From assembly GCA_016795425.1 (NCBI GenBank), contig JAEUHG010000134.1, positions 1 to 64,000 on the forward strand: 64,000 bases of DNA, written 5' to 3'. The number at the start of each line of letters is the position of its first letter. Positions within the stretch are counted from its first letter, which is position 1. Under the pieces are notes generated by a model, which saw only the letters and a list, made by a program, of their open reading frames with translations, did not search any database and had not been told where the DNA came from. The position numbers were made by a program, and so were the translations under genes. This document shows, in pieces, positions 17,643 to 26,139 of this stretch. The stretch comes from Verrucomicrobiales bacterium (GTDB lineage: Bacteria > Verrucomicrobiota > Verrucomicrobiia > Limisphaerales > CAIMTB01).

Positions 17643-19321
17643 TTCCCGCGACGTTGAGCCTGGCGTGGGACTTCTTCGGTCGGCGGCGATCGCGGTGGCT
17701 TCTCGTCGCCACCGCCCTGGTCTTGGGCTGGCTCGGAATCCAATGGCTGAAGTTCAACCACCGCGAGGCATGGATGGCTCCGCTGCTGGCCCGGACGATC
17801 ACCGTACTTGTCCTTGTGTTGTCGATCTCTGCGATGGACTTCACCGAAGGCCATCGACGCGGCGGATTTGGGACTTTTCCGACGCGTATGTTTCGCCTCC
17901 CGGTAGCGACCGCCATGTTGGTGGTGGTTCCGATGTTGGGAGCAGCCCTTGCGATGGTTTCGGCCTATCTTCTCTGCGCCCTTTTTCTTCTGGCGGCCGC
18001 GGGAGATTCACCACCGCTGCTGTGGCCGTGCCTTTATCTAGCGGGCGGCGTGACGGCCTACCAAGCGACGATCTGGGCTTTGGCCGAGCAACCGTGGTGC
18101 CGAACCGCAGCCCTGGGAGTCGGCACGACGATTCTGGCCTTTGGTTGGATGTTCTTATGGCCCGACATTTACCTCGGGACCCTGAGTGACGCTGGATACG
18201 GTGGAAATCCCGATCAATTCATGACTCGATACCTCGTGGTCCTTTCGCTGATCGGGCCAGCTTCCTATCTGGTCGCGTGGAATCGAGTCCGGGCCTGTCG
18301 CCACCCCCCGGTTGGCCGACGCTCCCCAGCCTGGAGCAGACCCGTTCATTGGACGGCCGCCAGCGAATCGAGCGAGCGTCCGTTTCGTTCTCCTGGGTGC
18401 GCCCTTTACTGGATGGAGATGCGTCGATCCGGATGGGTTCTACCCGGAGTTATCGCCGTTGTGCTCGGGATCACCAGCCTGCCGACAGCAATCGTGGCCC
18501 TCGATGGAGGAAACGTCACCGCCGGAGTTGTGACTGCGATGCTGATCGCTCCGGCAATCATGGCCGCCATAGTGGGTTGCGCCTTTCGTCGACCCGATTT
18601 CTGGAAGGAAACTCACCAACTATCGTCGTATCAGTCCGTTCTGCCAGTCCCAGCCGGATCCAGAATCCTCGCCAAACTCATCTGCGCACTGACGAGTTCG
18701 GCCATGACTTGGGCGGTGACGTTGGTGGCCATCGTTCTCTGGGTAATCTATTTCGGCGATTTTCGAGTCCTCGAAGCGTGGCAGGAGTCGATGCGCGCGG
18801 TGTACAGCCCTTTCGAATGCCTACTCTTGGCGATTGGGGCCACGATGACCTTAATACTCCTTACCTGGCGGTTCCTGATCGCCAGCCTCCCATTTGGTCC
18901 GGGAGCCCATCCTTGGCTTCGTCGAGCCTCAGACGCGAGCGTGGCCGTCGGCCTGTGCGGGCTTCTAGGGTTCGTGATCCAACGCACCGACACCGACCGG
19001 TTGATTCTCGATCTCCAAGAGGCGGGTCCGCTCCTTCGAAACCTGCCCTGGTTGCTATTGATCGTGGTCGCGACCAAGATTTTTTTGGCATGGGCGGCCT
19101 GGCGGCGAGTCGAACGCCGAAGCCTGCTGGCATCTCGGTGGATCGGGGTCTATTGGGCAGGTTGGCTCGCGATGACTCTGATCCCAGGAGCGACCGCCTA
19201 CCTCGCGTTTTCAAAGACCACCTGGCTTTGGCCAATCCTTGGACTCGCCAGTGTTTTGGCAGTGCCGCTGGCCAGAATCGCGGTGGCGATTCTAGTCTTG
19301 TCACGATCCGACGCCAAATGA
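17639..19321 (+). CDS. ABC transporter permease, YtrB-partner type
   Basis: The product is about 560 residues with a dozen hydrophobic segments, for example LLVATALVLGWLGIQWL, MLVVVPMLGAALAMVSAYLL and AIGATMTLILLTWRFL, typical of a large ABC-2-like exporter permease. I start it at the ATG at 17639, which overlaps the ATPase stop (ATGA); a TTG at 17612 would add nine residues inside the ATPase gene. A region around 210-260 is a cytoplasmic loop rich in Arg and Pro. It ends by overlapping the start of the alpha/beta hydrolase gene. No conserved family name fits confidently beyond membrane exporter subunit. Confidence 0.85.
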   Translation: MIPATLSLAWDFFGRRRSRWLLVATALVLGWLGIQWLKFNHREAWMAPLLARTITVLVLVLSISAMDFTEGHRRGGFGTFPTRMFRLPVATAMLVVVPMLGAALAMVSAYLLCALFLLAAAGDSPPLLWPCLYLAGGVTAYQATIWALAEQPWCRTAALGVGTTILAFGWMFLWPDIYLGTLSDAGYGGNPDQFMTRYLVVLSLIGPASYLVAWNRVRACRHPPVGRRSPAWSRPVHWTAASESSERPFRSPGCALYWMEMRRSGWVLPGVIAVVLGITSLPTAIVALDGGNVTAGVVTAMLIAPAIMAAIVGCAFRRPDFWKETHQLSSYQSVLPVPAGSRILAKLICALTSSAMTWAVTLVAIVLWVIYFGDFRVLEAWQESMRAVYSPFECLLLAIGATMTLILLTWRFLIASLPFGPGAHPWLRRASDASVAVGLCGLLGFVIQRTDTDRLILDLQEAGPLLRNLPWLLLIVVATKIFLAWAAWRRVERRSLLASRWIGVYWAGWLAMTLIPGATAYLAFSKTTWLWPILGLASVLAVPLARIAVAILVLSRSDAK

Positions 19322-20199
19322 TGAAGCTCTCGTCAAGACCATCTGTCGGCGATCTGATTTCACTGGCTTCGGTGATGGCGGTCGTTGGGTCCGCGATACT
19401 GGCATCGGTAAGCGCACGTGAGATGCCTGCATACCTCGATCTGGGGACCCACCAACTGCGCACAAAGATCCGGGGCCAGGGTTCGCCGACCGTGGTGTTC
19501 GAGACGTTTGGCCCGGCGCCGCTCGAGATCTGGAACAGCGTGCAATCGAGCATTTCGCAGTTCTGCCGGACATTCGCCTACGACCATGCCGGCTATTGGG
19601 GATCGCCCAATGGACCCCGGCCACGGGACGCCCTGCGAATTGCCACTGAACTCCACACCGCCCTCGAGAACGCTGGCCTTCCGCCCCCTTACCTGTTGGT
19701 CGGCTACTCTTTTGGCGGACCCTACGCTCGCGTCTTTGGCGATCTCTACCCAGACGAAGTCGCCGGCTTAATCCTGGTCGACCCAACCCAGGAGCGATTC
19801 ATCCAATGGCTTCGGCGTGCGTTGCCAGGCGTCAACGTCGTGTCGGCCTCTGATCAAGCACGGGAGGATGAGTGGGGTTGCCAGAAGGAATCCATGCAAC
19901 AGGCAGCCGCATCGCGATTGCCCAAAGTGCCGATAACACTGATTTCCGCCTCGCCCCCAGCCAGCCACCCCTACCGGGCTCTCGTCACACGACTTCAAAC
20001 CGAGCACGCGCGCTGGCTGAAGGATTACCCGCAGGCGCGGCACGTGATTGCCGACAACACCGATCACGGTCTCGTCGTGAGTCGACCTGAGGTCGTGGCG
20101 AACGAGATTCGACGGATGCTCGAAAAAATTCGGAGAGGCCATCCGTCAGCGGACCTGCCTTCAACTCCGGGTGCCCCAAGAACGGCGTCGGTTCCGTGA
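19318..20199 (+). CDS. Membrane-anchored or exported alpha/beta hydrolase
   Basis: The 293-residue enzyme has an N-terminal membrane or signal segment (LISLASVMAVVGSAILAS, 13-30) and then a hydrolase fold. The nucleophile is Ser131 in VGYSFGGPYA, the oxyanion region is near FETFGPAP, LILVDPTQE supplies an acid candidate, and His250 in NTDHGLVV is the likely base. Starts at 19318 and 19321 (ATGATG) are both possible; the first overlaps the permease stop. It closes the four-gene operon begun by the YtrA-type regulator. A hydrolase coupled to such an exporter could act on the exported compound or on an envelope lipid; this is inference. It converges with the GH43 gene, 52 bases away. Confidence 0.85.
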   Translation: MMKLSSRPSVGDLISLASVMAVVGSAILASVSAREMPAYLDLGTHQLRTKIRGQGSPTVVFETFGPAPLEIWNSVQSSISQFCRTFAYDHAGYWGSPNGPRPRDALRIATELHTALENAGLPPPYLLVGYSFGGPYARVFGDLYPDEVAGLILVDPTQERFIQWLRRALPGVNVVSASDQAREDEWGCQKESMQQAAASRLPKVPITLISASPPASHPYRALVTRLQTEHARWLKDYPQARHVIADNTDHGLVVSRPEVVANEIRRMLEKIRRGHPSADLPSTPGAPRTASVP

Positions 20200-20251
20200 G
20201 GCACCAACGCTAGGAGAGCCCAACCGCTTGAAGCCGTCGGAGCGTCGCGAT

Positions 20252-21949
20252 TCATCCACCACCAAAGGGATCCGTCCGATACTCGCGCCCGATGTACTCG
20301 AACCAGCGAAAATCCGCTGGTTTGCCGGAACCCGACATATCCTCACACGCCATGCCAACAAAGGCGCCCGTGAAATTCGGCTGGCCAGGCGCGGTGCATT
20401 CATCCGAGAGAATGCTGGCATCGAACAATTCGGGTAGGCGTTGCCAGTCGGCGTGCACCCCTTCCACCCGGTAGGCAAAGAGCAATCGCTCCTCATCCAC
20501 CTCCACGCGCAGGTGGACCGGTTGTCCGGGGGGAACTGGGATCGGCGCCGTAAACGCGTCGGCCATCAGCGCATCCGGGACACAGGACATCACGCGCAAA
20601 TGCTTGCCGATGGTGTCGTCGTGAGTGAGATGGAAGTAGTGAAGCTTGGTGCTGTTGTAGTAACAGACCAAACCGGCCATCTGCTGAAAATGGTCCGGTT
20701 CAAACTCGATCACCGTCGAGGCGCTGTAGCAATGCGACTGCTGGCGTCGGGCAACCAAGGAATGCCGAAACAGACTGCCCATGGACTCTCGACCATGAAG
20801 TCGAAGAAACCCGGGACGCGCCGTCAGACTGAAAAGCTCCTCCGGAAAGGGCGACCTCAGCCACTGGAAATCCAAGGGCAGCTGGCCGGAGTCAAAAACG
20901 TACCGCTGACTGGCCGATGTCAGTCCCTTCCCCTTTTCCCCCGTCCCCTGTCCCATCTCCCTCTTCTCTTGTTCCTCTCGCCCTCCCAAGTCTGGCGCCG
21001 GGGTCTCCAAGGTGGGGATTCCCTGTCCATCCAAGGTGCGCAACCATCCGTCCTCCCCCCAGACCATTTTCTGAATCGCCGTCTCACGGCCCAACGTGCA
21101 ACGGCCGCGGTTTCGCAGCGGGCGCCCCACCAAGTACACCATGTAGGTTTCGCCGCTGGGCGTTTCAACAAGGTCGGCATGACCGGCGCGTTGCAGCGGG
21201 GCATCAGGACGATGGCGGGCGCTCATGATGTGGATGTCCGGATGCCGTTCGTAGGGACCAAGCAGGTTCCGGGAACGCGCCATGGCGACCGCATGGTTCC
21301 AATTGGTGCCGCCCTCGGCCGTGAGCAGGTAGTACCAGCCATCGCGTTTGTAGAGGTGCGGCGCCTCGGTGAGTCCCAAGGAGGTGCCCTGGTAGATGAG
21401 CTGTCGCCGTCCCAACAACCGTCGCTCTCGAACCGAGTATTCCTGCAGGACGATGCCGGCGAATCGATTCCGCCCTGCGCGATAATCCCACAGCATATTC
21501 ACCAGATACTTCCGACCGTCATCGTCATGGAACAGCGACGGATCGAACCCGCTGCTGTTGAGATAGACCGGGTCCGACCACTCGCCGTCGATGGTCGGAC
21601 AGGTGACGAGGTAGTTGTGGAAATCACGCAACGAGGCGCCACTGGCACCGGCCATCGACGATCGTCCGAATCGCTTCACGTCGGTGTAGATCAACCAGAA
21701 TTGACCGTCGGCATGAGTCAGACACGGGGCCCAGACACCGCAGGAATCGGCCTCACCGAGCAGGTTGAGTTGGTTTGGCCGACGAAGAGGACGGGTGAGA
21801 AGCCGCCAGTTCGCCAAGTCCCGCGAATGATGAATCTGCACCCCGGGGTACCACTCGAAAGTGGAGGTCGCGAGGTAGTAATCGTGTCCGACCCGGACGA
21901 TGGAAGGGTCCGGATTGAACCCGGCAAGAATGGGATTCCGGATGCTCAT
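20252..21949 (-). CDS. Glycoside hydrolase family 43 beta-xylosidase/arabinofuranosidase
   Basis: The 565-residue enzyme carries the GH43 five-bladed propeller. Asp14 (FNPDPS) is the expected general base, Asp136 (SSGFDPSLFHDDDG) the pKa modulator and Glu195 (GLTEAPHLY) the general acid. The C-terminal beta-sandwich (about 350-560; LPLDFQWLRSPFPEELFSL) is that of XynB-type enzymes that release xylose from xylo-oligosaccharides. No signal peptide is present, so it acts in the cytoplasm on oligosaccharides taken up by the symporter encoded ten bases upstream. Between propeller and sandwich, residues about 322-342 are an odd Glu/Gly/Lys-rich insert encoded by a pure purine tract. The insert is likely an acquired linker. 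Confidence 0.94.
   Translation of the reverse strand: MSIRNPILAGFNPDPSIVRVGHDYYLATSTFEWYPGVQIHHSRDLANWRLLTRPLRRPNQLNLLGEADSCGVWAPCLTHADGQFWLIYTDVKRFGRSSMAGASGASLRDFHNYLVTCPTIDGEWSDPVYLNSSGFDPSLFHDDDGRKYLVNMLWDYRAGRNRFAGIVLQEYSVRERRLLGRRQLIYQGTSLGLTEAPHLYKRDGWYYLLTAEGGTNWNHAVAMARSRNLLGPYERHPDIHIMSARHRPDAPLQRAGHADLVETPSGETYMVYLVGRPLRNRGRCTLGRETAIQKMVWGEDGWLRTLDGQGIPTLETPAPDLGGREEQEKREMGQGTGEKGKGLTSASQRYVFDSGQLPLDFQWLRSPFPEELFSLTARPGFLRLHGRESMGSLFRHSLVARRQQSHCYSASTVIEFEPDHFQQMAGLVCYYNSTKLHYFHLTHDDTIGKHLRVMSCVPDALMADAFTAPIPVPPGQPVHLRVEVDEERLLFAYRVEGVHADWQRLPELFDASILSDECTAPGQPNFTGAFVGMACEDMSGSGKPADFRWFEYIGREYRTDPFGGG
20923..20987. repeat. Purine/pyrimidine tract inserted in the GH43 gene
   Basis: Almost every base from 20923 to 20987 is a pyrimidine on the plus strand. 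The tract is in frame and encodes a charged linker in the GH43 protein. A 16-base stretch, CCCTTCCCCTTTTCCC at 20925-20940, recurs exactly at 43329-43344 in an intergenic region; a similar tract lies at 50037-50078. Confidence 0.6.
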
Positions 21950-21959
21950 GGCGACGGTG

Positions 21960-23366
21960 TTAGCGCGGATTCGTGGGCCGACCGGAATTCTCCAGGGTCT
22001 TTTCCCACCCCTTCTTCAGCGTGTAGAACTGCAAAAGAGCGAACACCAGGATCGCCGCCACCAGGGGCGCGCCGGCAAAGGCGATCTTGATGCCCAGCAA
22101 CGAGGACGCGGATTGTTCCACGTTGGCCTGGTAGCCGAACATTCCGAGGATCCGGCCGCTCAAACCGCCCCCGACCGAGATTCCCATCTTCAAGGCGAAC
22201 AACTGCCCGGCGAAGAACAGGCCGAGCGCGCCCTTGCCGATCGTCCTGAGCCCGTAGTCGACGGTATCGGGAACCGCCGAGAAGAGCAGCGGAAGGAACA
22301 TCATGTGGAAGAAGTTCCCCAGCATGATGAGAACCAGGGAAGCTTCCCACCACGACCGTGGCACCATCAGGAGAAGAGTGTTGGGAACGAGTGAACCCGC
22401 CAACGCCATCTTCATCACCGTAACCTTGCACCACTGCAGCTTCAGGAAGAGCCGATTCGCCACCACGACTCCCGCGACGCCCGCCAACATGGTGAGCCCC
22501 ATGTAGAGTGCCATGAAATTCTCGGTGATCGCGAAGACTCCCGTCAGGTCGTGCTCGATATAGTACTTGATGAAGTAGGGCTTCACGTTGCCCTGCAATC
22601 CGCCGCGAATCTGGATGATGAACATCGCCAGCGACACAATCAGCCACTGGCTGTTGCCAAACATTCCCCGAAGGTCGTCCATCACCTTGGACTTGGCCCC
22701 AACAGGCCCGGTCGTCGCTTCGCCGGGATACGAACGTTCCCGGGTCCAGGCGAAGCATCCAAACAAAGCCACCACCCCGACCACTGCCAGCAGCCCCACG
22801 GCAAAAGGAAAACCCAATTGGAGATCCGCCGGCTTGCCTCCGCCGCCCAGCAGCCTTGAGAGCGGCCAGATCGAGACGGTCACCAGAAAGCCACCCACCA
22901 TAGCCATTCCGAAACGCCACGATTGCAGCCCCGATCGCTCGTCCTGGTCCGAGGTCATGGTGCCGGCGAGGGCCGAGTAAGGAATGTTCACGACCGTGTA
23001 GGCGGTCATCAGCAGGGCATAGGAAATGTACGCGTAAACCAATTTGGTACCGGCGTCGACATTCGGGGTAATGAACGCGGCGACGGCCAGAATGCCGTAC
23101 GGGATCGCGCCCCAAAGCAGCCAGGGCCGGTACCGCCCCCATCGCGACCGGGTGCGATCCGCGATTCCTCCCATGATCGGGTCGGTGATCGCGTCGAAGA
23201 TCCGCACGACAATCATGAGAGTTCCGGCGGCGGCGGCCTCAATGCCGTACACGTCCGTGTAGAAGTACATCAGGACGTTGATCACCGCCTGGTAGACGAT
23301 GTTGCTCGCCATGTCACCCAGGCCGTAGCCGAACTTCTCCTGCAAACTGAGTTTCTGCTTTTCCAT
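21960..23366 (-). CDS. GPH-family sugar:cation symporter
   Basis: The 468-residue protein has twelve membrane segments and the glycoside-pentoside-hexuronide:cation symporter signatures: KFGYGLGDMASNIVYQ at the N-terminus, DAITDPIMGGIADRTRSRWGRYRPWLL after helix 2, and GLQGNVKPYFIKYY and VPDTVDYGLRTIGKGALGL later. This is the XynP/YicJ type that imports xylosides or other oligosaccharides with Na+ or H+. It lies ten bases upstream of the GH43 gene, so uptake and cytoplasmic cleavage of xylo-oligosaccharides are coupled. ATG start at 23366. No PTS-like regulatory tail is present. Confidence 0.94.
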   Translation of the reverse strand: MEKQKLSLQEKFGYGLGDMASNIVYQAVINVLMYFYTDVYGIEAAAAGTLMIVVRIFDAITDPIMGGIADRTRSRWGRYRPWLLWGAIPYGILAVAAFITPNVDAGTKLVYAYISYALLMTAYTVVNIPYSALAGTMTSDQDERSGLQSWRFGMAMVGGFLVTVSIWPLSRLLGGGGKPADLQLGFPFAVGLLAVVGVVALFGCFAWTRERSYPGEATTGPVGAKSKVMDDLRGMFGNSQWLIVSLAMFIIQIRGGLQGNVKPYFIKYYIEHDLTGVFAITENFMALYMGLTMLAGVAGVVVANRLFLKLQWCKVTVMKMALAGSLVPNTLLLMVPRSWWEASLVLIMLGNFFHMMFLPLLFSAVPDTVDYGLRTIGKGALGLFFAGQLFALKMGISVGGGLSGRILGMFGYQANVEQSASSLLGIKIAFAGAPLVAAILVFALLQFYTLKKGWEKTLENSGRPTNPR

Positions 23367-23411
23367 GCGCGTTGCGCGTTGCTTCCGACTTCGCCCGAGC
23401 CAAACCCAGAA

Positions 23412-24527
23412 TCACCTGAAGAACGACTGCAATGTCTCGGCGAGATAATGCCGGGCGTTCATCCAAGTGTGCCCTCCCTCGGTGATGAGCTCGACATGCT
23501 TGATCTTCTTCTCCGTCAGGAAGGAATTGAAGGCGGTGGCTTGTGGGTAAAGAAAATCCGCCTTGCCCACACCGAGCCAAAGGAGCCTGAAGCGCGAGTT
23601 GGTCTCGTCCACCCGCGAGATCAGTTCGGGAAAATACTTCTCGCAAACTTCGGGTGTGAGGTAGGCGGCATACGATCCGATCCAGGCGAACTTGTCGGGG
23701 TTGTTGAAGGCGGTGAAAAGCGACTGGCCGCCTCCTCTGGAGAATCCGGCAATCGCGCGATGCTCGCGATCCGCGACGACGCGGAAATTGGATTCGACGT
23801 ACGGAAGGATATGGTGGAGCAATTCGTCGTTGAAGACCTTGTACATCTCCGCGGCCTGCAGAGAATTCGGCATCGGTGTGCCCATCATCATGTTGCCGTA
23901 GGGCATGACGACGATCATCGGAACGGCCTTCTTCTGCGCGATGAGGTTGTCGAGAATGAAGTTCACCCGCCCGACTCGAAACCAAGTTTCTTCGGTGTCC
24001 GTGGTGCCGCTGACGAGATAAAGCACCGGATAACTCCCACCGCTGGCGCGGTACCCCGGAGGCGTATAAACCACGAGCGGCCGTGTGCGTCCGAGGACCT
24101 TCGACTGGTAAAATCCGTAAACCAGTTCGCCGTGAGGCACAGACTGCGCCGCATAGAGAGGCGCGGTTTCGCCGCGAATGTCCACCAGACTGGACTTGAA
24201 GCGTTCGTTGGGAAAGAGGTCCGGGTTCGAAGGATCGGCGACGCTCATGCCGTCCACCACGAACTGGTACGGATAAAGATTCGGCTCAATGGGTCCGACG
24301 GTCACGGACCAGACACCCGCTTCATCCTTGTCCATCATCTGATTGCCCTTCAGGAACTGGCCGCTCAACTCCACCTTTCTAGCGTCAGGTGCTCGCAACC
24401 GGAAGGTGACCGTGCGGTCGGGACGCACCACCGGCGATTCGATGGGGGGCGGGCGATTGCCTTGAGCAATCGCTGTTGCTGAAAGGACCATCGCCAGGAG
24501 ACTAATGAGACGAACGGGAGCATTCAT
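23412..24527 (-). CDS. Secreted CE1-type esterase with N-terminal CBM48-like domain
   Basis: The 371-residue protein has a signal peptide (residues 1-22, ending at AIAQG), an early-set/CBM48-like beta-sandwich (about 30-120; VTFRLRAPDARKVELSGQF) and an esterase D/CE1 domain (about 130-371). The nucleophile is Ser263 in AGFSRGGGQS and the base His353 in EGGHTWMNAR. This layout is that of xylan-acting acetyl or feruloyl esterases and endoxylanase-linked Xyn10-type esterase modules. I start it at the ATG at 24527, which leads straight into the signal peptide; the open frame extends 68 codons further but with no plausible protein. It lies 45 bases upstream of the symporter. Confidence 0.92.
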   Translation of the reverse strand: MNAPVRLISLLAMVLSATAIAQGNRPPPIESPVVRPDRTVTFRLRAPDARKVELSGQFLKGNQMMDKDEAGVWSVTVGPIEPNLYPYQFVVDGMSVADPSNPDLFPNERFKSSLVDIRGETAPLYAAQSVPHGELVYGFYQSKVLGRTRPLVVYTPPGYRASGGSYPVLYLVSGTTDTEETWFRVGRVNFILDNLIAQKKAVPMIVVMPYGNMMMGTPMPNSLQAAEMYKVFNDELLHHILPYVESNFRVVADREHRAIAGFSRGGGQSLFTAFNNPDKFAWIGSYAAYLTPEVCEKYFPELISRVDETNSRFRLLWLGVGKADFLYPQATAFNSFLTEKKIKHVELITEGGHTWMNARHYLAETLQSFFR

Positions 24528-24613
24528 GACGTACGCTGGACGGTAGAAGGGGTCGAAGCCGGCGCGGGATGAGGAAGACGACCACTTGAAACCTCCGGTC
24601 TGCTGAACCTCTT

Positions 24614-25420
24614 TCAAGGAACGGCCGGAGCTTTGTTCAGGTCCTTGACCGATTCCTCGATGAGCGTGGCCACTCCTCTCGGGTCCTCCTGTTGAGCGAC
24701 ATGGCCGCCTGGAAAGGTGCGGATTGTCCACCCGCGAGCTACGGCGCGTTGCCAGCTTTTATCGGTCTTCGCTCGTTCCTCCGCGGATTTGTCCTTCGGC
24801 ACGAAGGCCACGTACGTCACATTCAAGGCTTTGGCCGCGGGATGCTTGTAGGAAACTGGCTGGCTAAAGCATTTGATCGACTGCTTCACGTTGTGCGGGG
24901 TTTTGGCGTCAGGCTTGACCCAGGGGACCTGCATGAAGCCATCCACGAACCGTGTGGAGTCCTGGCGAGGTCCGCCAAAAAGATCCCAGAGTGACATGCC
25001 GTCCTCCGGCACGGCGGCATCCAGGAAGACGACATGGCGGATGCGCTCAGGCACTCGATCCATGACCCCGGTGATGACCATGCCGCCGTAACTATGTCCG
25101 GTCAGCACGATGTCGTGCAGATCCTCGAAGAGTATCAGATTCACCACATCATCAATGTGGGTCTGGAGGTCGACGTTGGTGCTGTTCAGGTGCATGCGTT
25201 CACCCAATCCGGTAAGCGTGGCGCGATAGACCGTGTGTCCATCCGCGGCGAGGTACTGGCCGGTGGACTTCCATTCCCATCCGCCCGCGGTCGCCCCATG
25301 GACGAGGACGAAGGTTTGTTTTTTGCCGTCGGCATCGGCGGCACGGAGGGCCCCAGAGGCCATCACGAGGCAGAACCAGCACAGAGCGCGGCGGATGAAG
25401 GTGAGGTGCCTTGAGGTCAT
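24614..25420 (-). CDS. Secreted alpha/beta hydrolase (AB_hydrolase/hydroxynitrile-lyase-like fold)
   Basis: The 268-residue enzyme has a signal peptide (to about residue 27, SGALRAADA) and the compact alpha/beta fold of the MenH/salicylate-esterase-like group. The oxyanion segment is VLVHGATAGGWEW, the nucleophile Ser110 in LTGHSYGGMV, and the probable catalytic histidine in FPGGHVAQQEDP. This group acts on small esters or cyanohydrins; which one is not readable. It sits within the xylan-type cluster, 86 bases upstream of a CE1-type esterase, so an acyl or aryl ester released from hemicellulose is a reasonable target. ATG start at 25420. Confidence 0.88.
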   Translation of the reverse strand: MTSRHLTFIRRALCWFCLVMASGALRAADADGKKQTFVLVHGATAGGWEWKSTGQYLAADGHTVYRATLTGLGERMHLNSTNVDLQTHIDDVVNLILFEDLHDIVLTGHSYGGMVITGVMDRVPERIRHVVFLDAAVPEDGMSLWDLFGGPRQDSTRFVDGFMQVPWVKPDAKTPHNVKQSIKCFSQPVSYKHPAAKALNVTYVAFVPKDKSAEERAKTDKSWQRAVARGWTIRTFPGGHVAQQEDPRGVATLIEESVKDLNKAPAVP

Positions 25421-25518
25421 GGTGGAAAAAGTAATGATGGTGGGTAATGAACGAAGAAATGGAACGCTAGGGAACGCTCAGGTGCTCCTCCGCCTTCGGA
25501 CTCGGCGACCCGGTCGAT

Positions 25519-26139
25519 TCACGGCGAGACACGGATCTTCACGCCCGCCAAAGGCTTTCCTGCCTTGTCGAGCAACCGCATTGCTCCCTGCCAGCTGTTC
25601 TGCTCGTTGATGATCTTGAACACGATGACGTTGACGCCCTTCTTCAAGGTGACCCTGCCCTTGTCGACGTCGAGCATCAGGGGGCGGGCCTCGGTGAACG
25701 CATAAATGTCCACCCCATTGAAGTAGATGCGTCCCTGGTCGTTGCTGGCCACAGCCATCGTCACGTCAGGCATGTCACGGTCGCACTCGACATAGGTCAC
25801 CGCGAAACCCGAGGCGTGGTCATTCTGGGTCTGCAGAACGGCGTTGAAATCGAAGTAGTTGGTTGAGGCCGTGACTCGTTTCCATGTCAACTTTCGGCCA
25901 TTCACGGTGACGGCGTCGCCATGCGAAGGTCTCAGTTGCGCCTCGTCCTTGAGTTGTTCTCTCAGGAGCAGGTCCGCGGCCACGCTCCCTTCGGGCAGTG
26001 CGATGGGTGCCAGCATCAACCAGTCGCGAATGTAGCCGTCGGCGTCCAGTTGCAGATCCTCGGCAGCCATGCTGCGCCATGGAAGCAACACCCCGCAGAG
26101 GAGCGCGGCGAGAAGGTGGTAGCGCGTCGTCATGCTCAT
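25519..26139 (-). CDS. Small secreted beta-sandwich protein, unknown function
   Basis: The 206-residue product has a signal peptide (residues 1-25, WRSMAAED) and an all-beta body. GRIYFNGVDIYAFTEAR followed by KGVNVIVFKIINEQNSWQGAMRL resembles the galactose-binding-like modules that precede or follow verrucomicrobial carbohydrate esterases, here encoded as a stand-alone protein. IRDWLMLAPIALPEG near the N-terminus is the usual opening phrase of these modules. The ATG overlaps the stop of the heme protein gene (ATGA at 26136-26139), so the two are coupled; another ATG lies two codons later. No enzymatic residues are evident; binding of glycan or of the heme protein is possible. Confidence 0.7.
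   Translation of the reverse strand: MSMTTRYHLLAALLCGVLLPWRSMAAEDLQLDADGYIRDWLMLAPIALPEGSVAADLLLREQLKDEAQLRPSHGDAVTVNGRKLTWKRVTASTNYFDFNAVLQTQNDHASGFAVTYVECDRDMPDVTMAVASNDQGRIYFNGVDIYAFTEARPLMLDVDKGRVTLKKGVNVIVFKIINEQNSWQGAMRLLDKAGKPLAGVKIRVSP

Noticed and set aside
18277..19317. Extension of the hydrolase frame far into the permease gene
   Set aside because: The first 347 codons overlap the permease in another frame and show no fold; the real start is at 19318 or 19321.
20441..22090. Long plus-strand open frame opposite the GH43 gene
   Set aside because: Shadow of a real gene; no motif.
22923..24482. Long plus-strand open frame opposite the symporter and esterase
   Set aside because: Spans two real minus-strand genes and the gap between them; low-complexity translation.
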